The notes under the pieces are model-generated. The model did no database searches, was not told the DNA's origin, and saw nothing but the letters and a program-made list of their open reading frames with translations. DNA of 17,799 nt from Ettlia oleoabundans. Taxonomy: Eukaryota > Chlorophyta > Chlorophyceae > Chlamydomonadales. The stretch lies in assembly GCA_019693395.1 (NCBI GenBank), contig JAAMXP010001459.1, positions 1 through 17,799 of the forward strand, written 5' to 3'. The position numbers and the translations under genes were made by a program. Below, in pieces: positions 16,302-17,799 of the stretch (positions within the stretch are counted from its first letter, which is position 1; each line of letters opens with the position of its first letter).

Positions 16302-17799
16302 TCAGCTCTGCTCCAGCTGCAGGCCGTGAGGCACGGGGCCAAAGTCCTGGACGACCTCCCTGCATGCCAGCGTGGCAAAGCAGCAGGCACAGCATGCATG
16401 GTCGGCATCAGACCATACTGTTCCGCCTGAAAGGAAGCACAAGCGTGCGTCACAAAACAAGCAGGGATGAAAACTAGATTACTAGGGCAGCGATGTGCCC
16501 CCGGTGAGCTGCTCAGCACCATAGCGGGGTCAGCAGGCGCAGCGGCAACTTGAATCATCCCCAGTTCACCAAAAACGGGGGGGGGGGGGGTACATCTGCG
16601 TCTGCAGTCTGCAAGGGATGTGCAGGTCTCTTGCGGTGCCCCCTGCTGCCCTACCAATCACATACGGCGGCTGCAGTGTGCCCGCCTTGTGTCTATTCAC
16701 ACCCGTCACCCTTAGCCACAAAACACCCGCCCCACACAAACGCCCAGGCACACCCACCTGTGTGTGGACCACACCAGCCGAATCGCCTCTGATGTGCCGA
16801 TGCCGGCAGAGCGTGGGTCGCCCGCAGGACCAAACCAGTGGTTCTGAGGGGCTCCTGCAGGGTGGAACGTTGGCAGGCAGGCGTGGGAAAGCAGTCAACG
16901 CCGGGTTGGTGGGGAGGTTCTCATAAAGAAAGGACAGGTTGCGCGGCATGAAGGAGCCGCACCGATGTGGCAGTGGTGGTTACAAATATGTAAATATGGC
17001 AAGGCCGTCCATGCAGCCTTGGACAGCCACAGCGCCTGTCCTTCCCACCACAGCACTTTTGATTACCTCTCCAACCGCGGCAGCAACCACTCCCCACGAG
17101 CGGCACCTGGGCATTCCTGTGGCCCCCACTGTGTTGATTACTATTTGAACCCTATCCTGCCTGCCAACCCACCCGTGGTGCGAGCGCGGATGCCCGCGTA
17201 CGTGGTCCCATTAACCGTTGACCCCAGAATGTGCTGCACAAAGCGGATGTCATTAGACACTACTGCGGCTGTGAGGTGGGCCTCCATGCGCTCACACGCC
17301 TCCAGCACGTGCGGCACGTCGCGGTCACTGTACTGCGTGACGACCTGCGGTACAAAAAGGCGCAGGGGCAGTACAGTGTTGGGCAGTGGGCTTGGTGCGG
17401 CACAGTGCGGGGTGGGGTGGGGTGGCATAAAGGCGCGGTACAGGAGTATCAGTGGGGTAGGTGCAGTACAGGTGGGGTGAATTGGCAGCAGCGTGGCAGC
17501 ACTACCGGCAGTACAGCTGCGGTCAGTCATTGTGCTATACTGGGGAAGGAGCCAGGGGCGCGTGTGACGGTGTGAGCACTGACTCGTGGCACCCCGCGCG
17601 CGCAAAGCGGCTCTGTAGTGCACCCAAGCCCTCCTTCCACACCCACACATCCACCCCCACCTGGAACGGCCCGAAGATTTCCTTGGTCACCACCTCAAAG
17701 TTGTCCTCCTTCAGAACCTCGCTGCACACAGATGGCGGCGGGCAGATGAGCACGAGGGTGGGGTGCAATGTGGGTTGGTGTGTAGGATGTGGTGGTGGG
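16302..17799 (-). CDS. P5CDH: Delta-1-pyrroline-5-carboxylate dehydrogenase (ALDH12 type), C-terminal part
   Basis: This enzyme oxidises pyrroline-5-carboxylate/glutamate semialdehyde to glutamate with NAD+, the second step of proline catabolism, in mitochondria. Visible exons on the minus strand: one ending at 17661 (starting at 17721 or further upstream), 17344-17173, 16854-16758 and 16359-16302; phases match at each GT-AG junction. Conserved segments in order: LKEDNFEVVTKEIFGPFQ, VVTQYSD, HLTAAVVSNDIRF, STVNGTTYAGIRARTTG, NHWFGPAGDPRSAGIGT, SEAIRLVWSTHR, EVVQDFGPVPHG, with the C-terminus LQLEQS. These match the plant-type ALDH12A family as I recall it, and the family C-terminus is intact. 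The catalytic cysteine and NAD-binding region lie outside the window. The CAG at 17722-17724 could be the acceptor, but the upstream frame (PTLVLI) also resembles family sequence, so the first exon's start is uncertain. Confidence 0.9.
16577..16588 (+). repeat. Poly-G tract, about 12 bases
   Basis: This is a mononucleotide run inside the last P5CDH intron (16360-16757). Its length may be imprecise in sequencing. Confidence 0.8.
17409..17425 (+). repeat. GGGGT tandem run in a P5CDH intron
   Basis: Three GGGG blocks separated by single T bases are followed by TGG, in the intron 17345-17660. The surrounding intron repeats GCAGTACAG three times (near 17367, 17463 and 17508). On the transcribed RNA this is C-rich. 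Confidence 0.85.

Overview
The window looks like nuclear DNA from a green alga (Chlorophyta, core chlorophyte or trebouxiophyte type). Reasons: genes carry many GT-AG introns of roughly 160-400 bases with C/T-rich tracts ending in GCAG; each gene whose end is visible is followed by the chlorophyte polyadenylation signal TGTAA; coding sequence is GC-rich with long Ala/Gln/Gly runs; and the two recognisable enzymes (diaminopimelate epimerase and P5C dehydrogenase) resemble the plant/algal forms. Exon structures below were assembled by hand from reading frame, splice sites, phase matching and, for the two enzymes, recall of family sequences. No alignment was run.

Layout. 1-1125 (+): last intron, terminal exon and long 3' UTR of an unidentified gene. 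1130-4600: mostly gene-poor. It has a possible minus-strand terminal exon (1711-2066), a 31-bp minisatellite (3065-3179) and a clear 446-bp foldback/MITE-like transposon (3771-4216) with a 5-bp target duplication. 4600-7880 (+): complete nine-exon diaminopimelate epimerase (lysine synthesis). 8263-12620 (+): five-exon gene for a ~1035-residue, mostly disordered Ala/Gln/Glu/Ser-rich protein of unknown function, with a CCTG microsatellite in its last intron. 13428-15729 (-): five-exon gene for a 433-residue secreted, probably GPI-anchored protein with seven copies of a four-cysteine module separated by Pro-rich linkers. I do not recognise this module, and it is the best candidate for something undescribed. 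16302-17721 and beyond (-): 3' part of P5C dehydrogenase (proline catabolism), cut by the window edge.

Gene relations. DAPF and the large Ala/Gln gene are head-to-tail with only ~250 bases between the DAPF polyadenylation signal and the next start codon. The Ala/Gln gene and the cysteine-repeat gene converge, with opposite TGTAA signals 12 bases apart. P5CDH and the cysteine-repeat gene are head-to-tail on the minus strand. Nothing suggests a shared pathway; this is ordinary eukaryotic gene neighbourhood rather than an operon.
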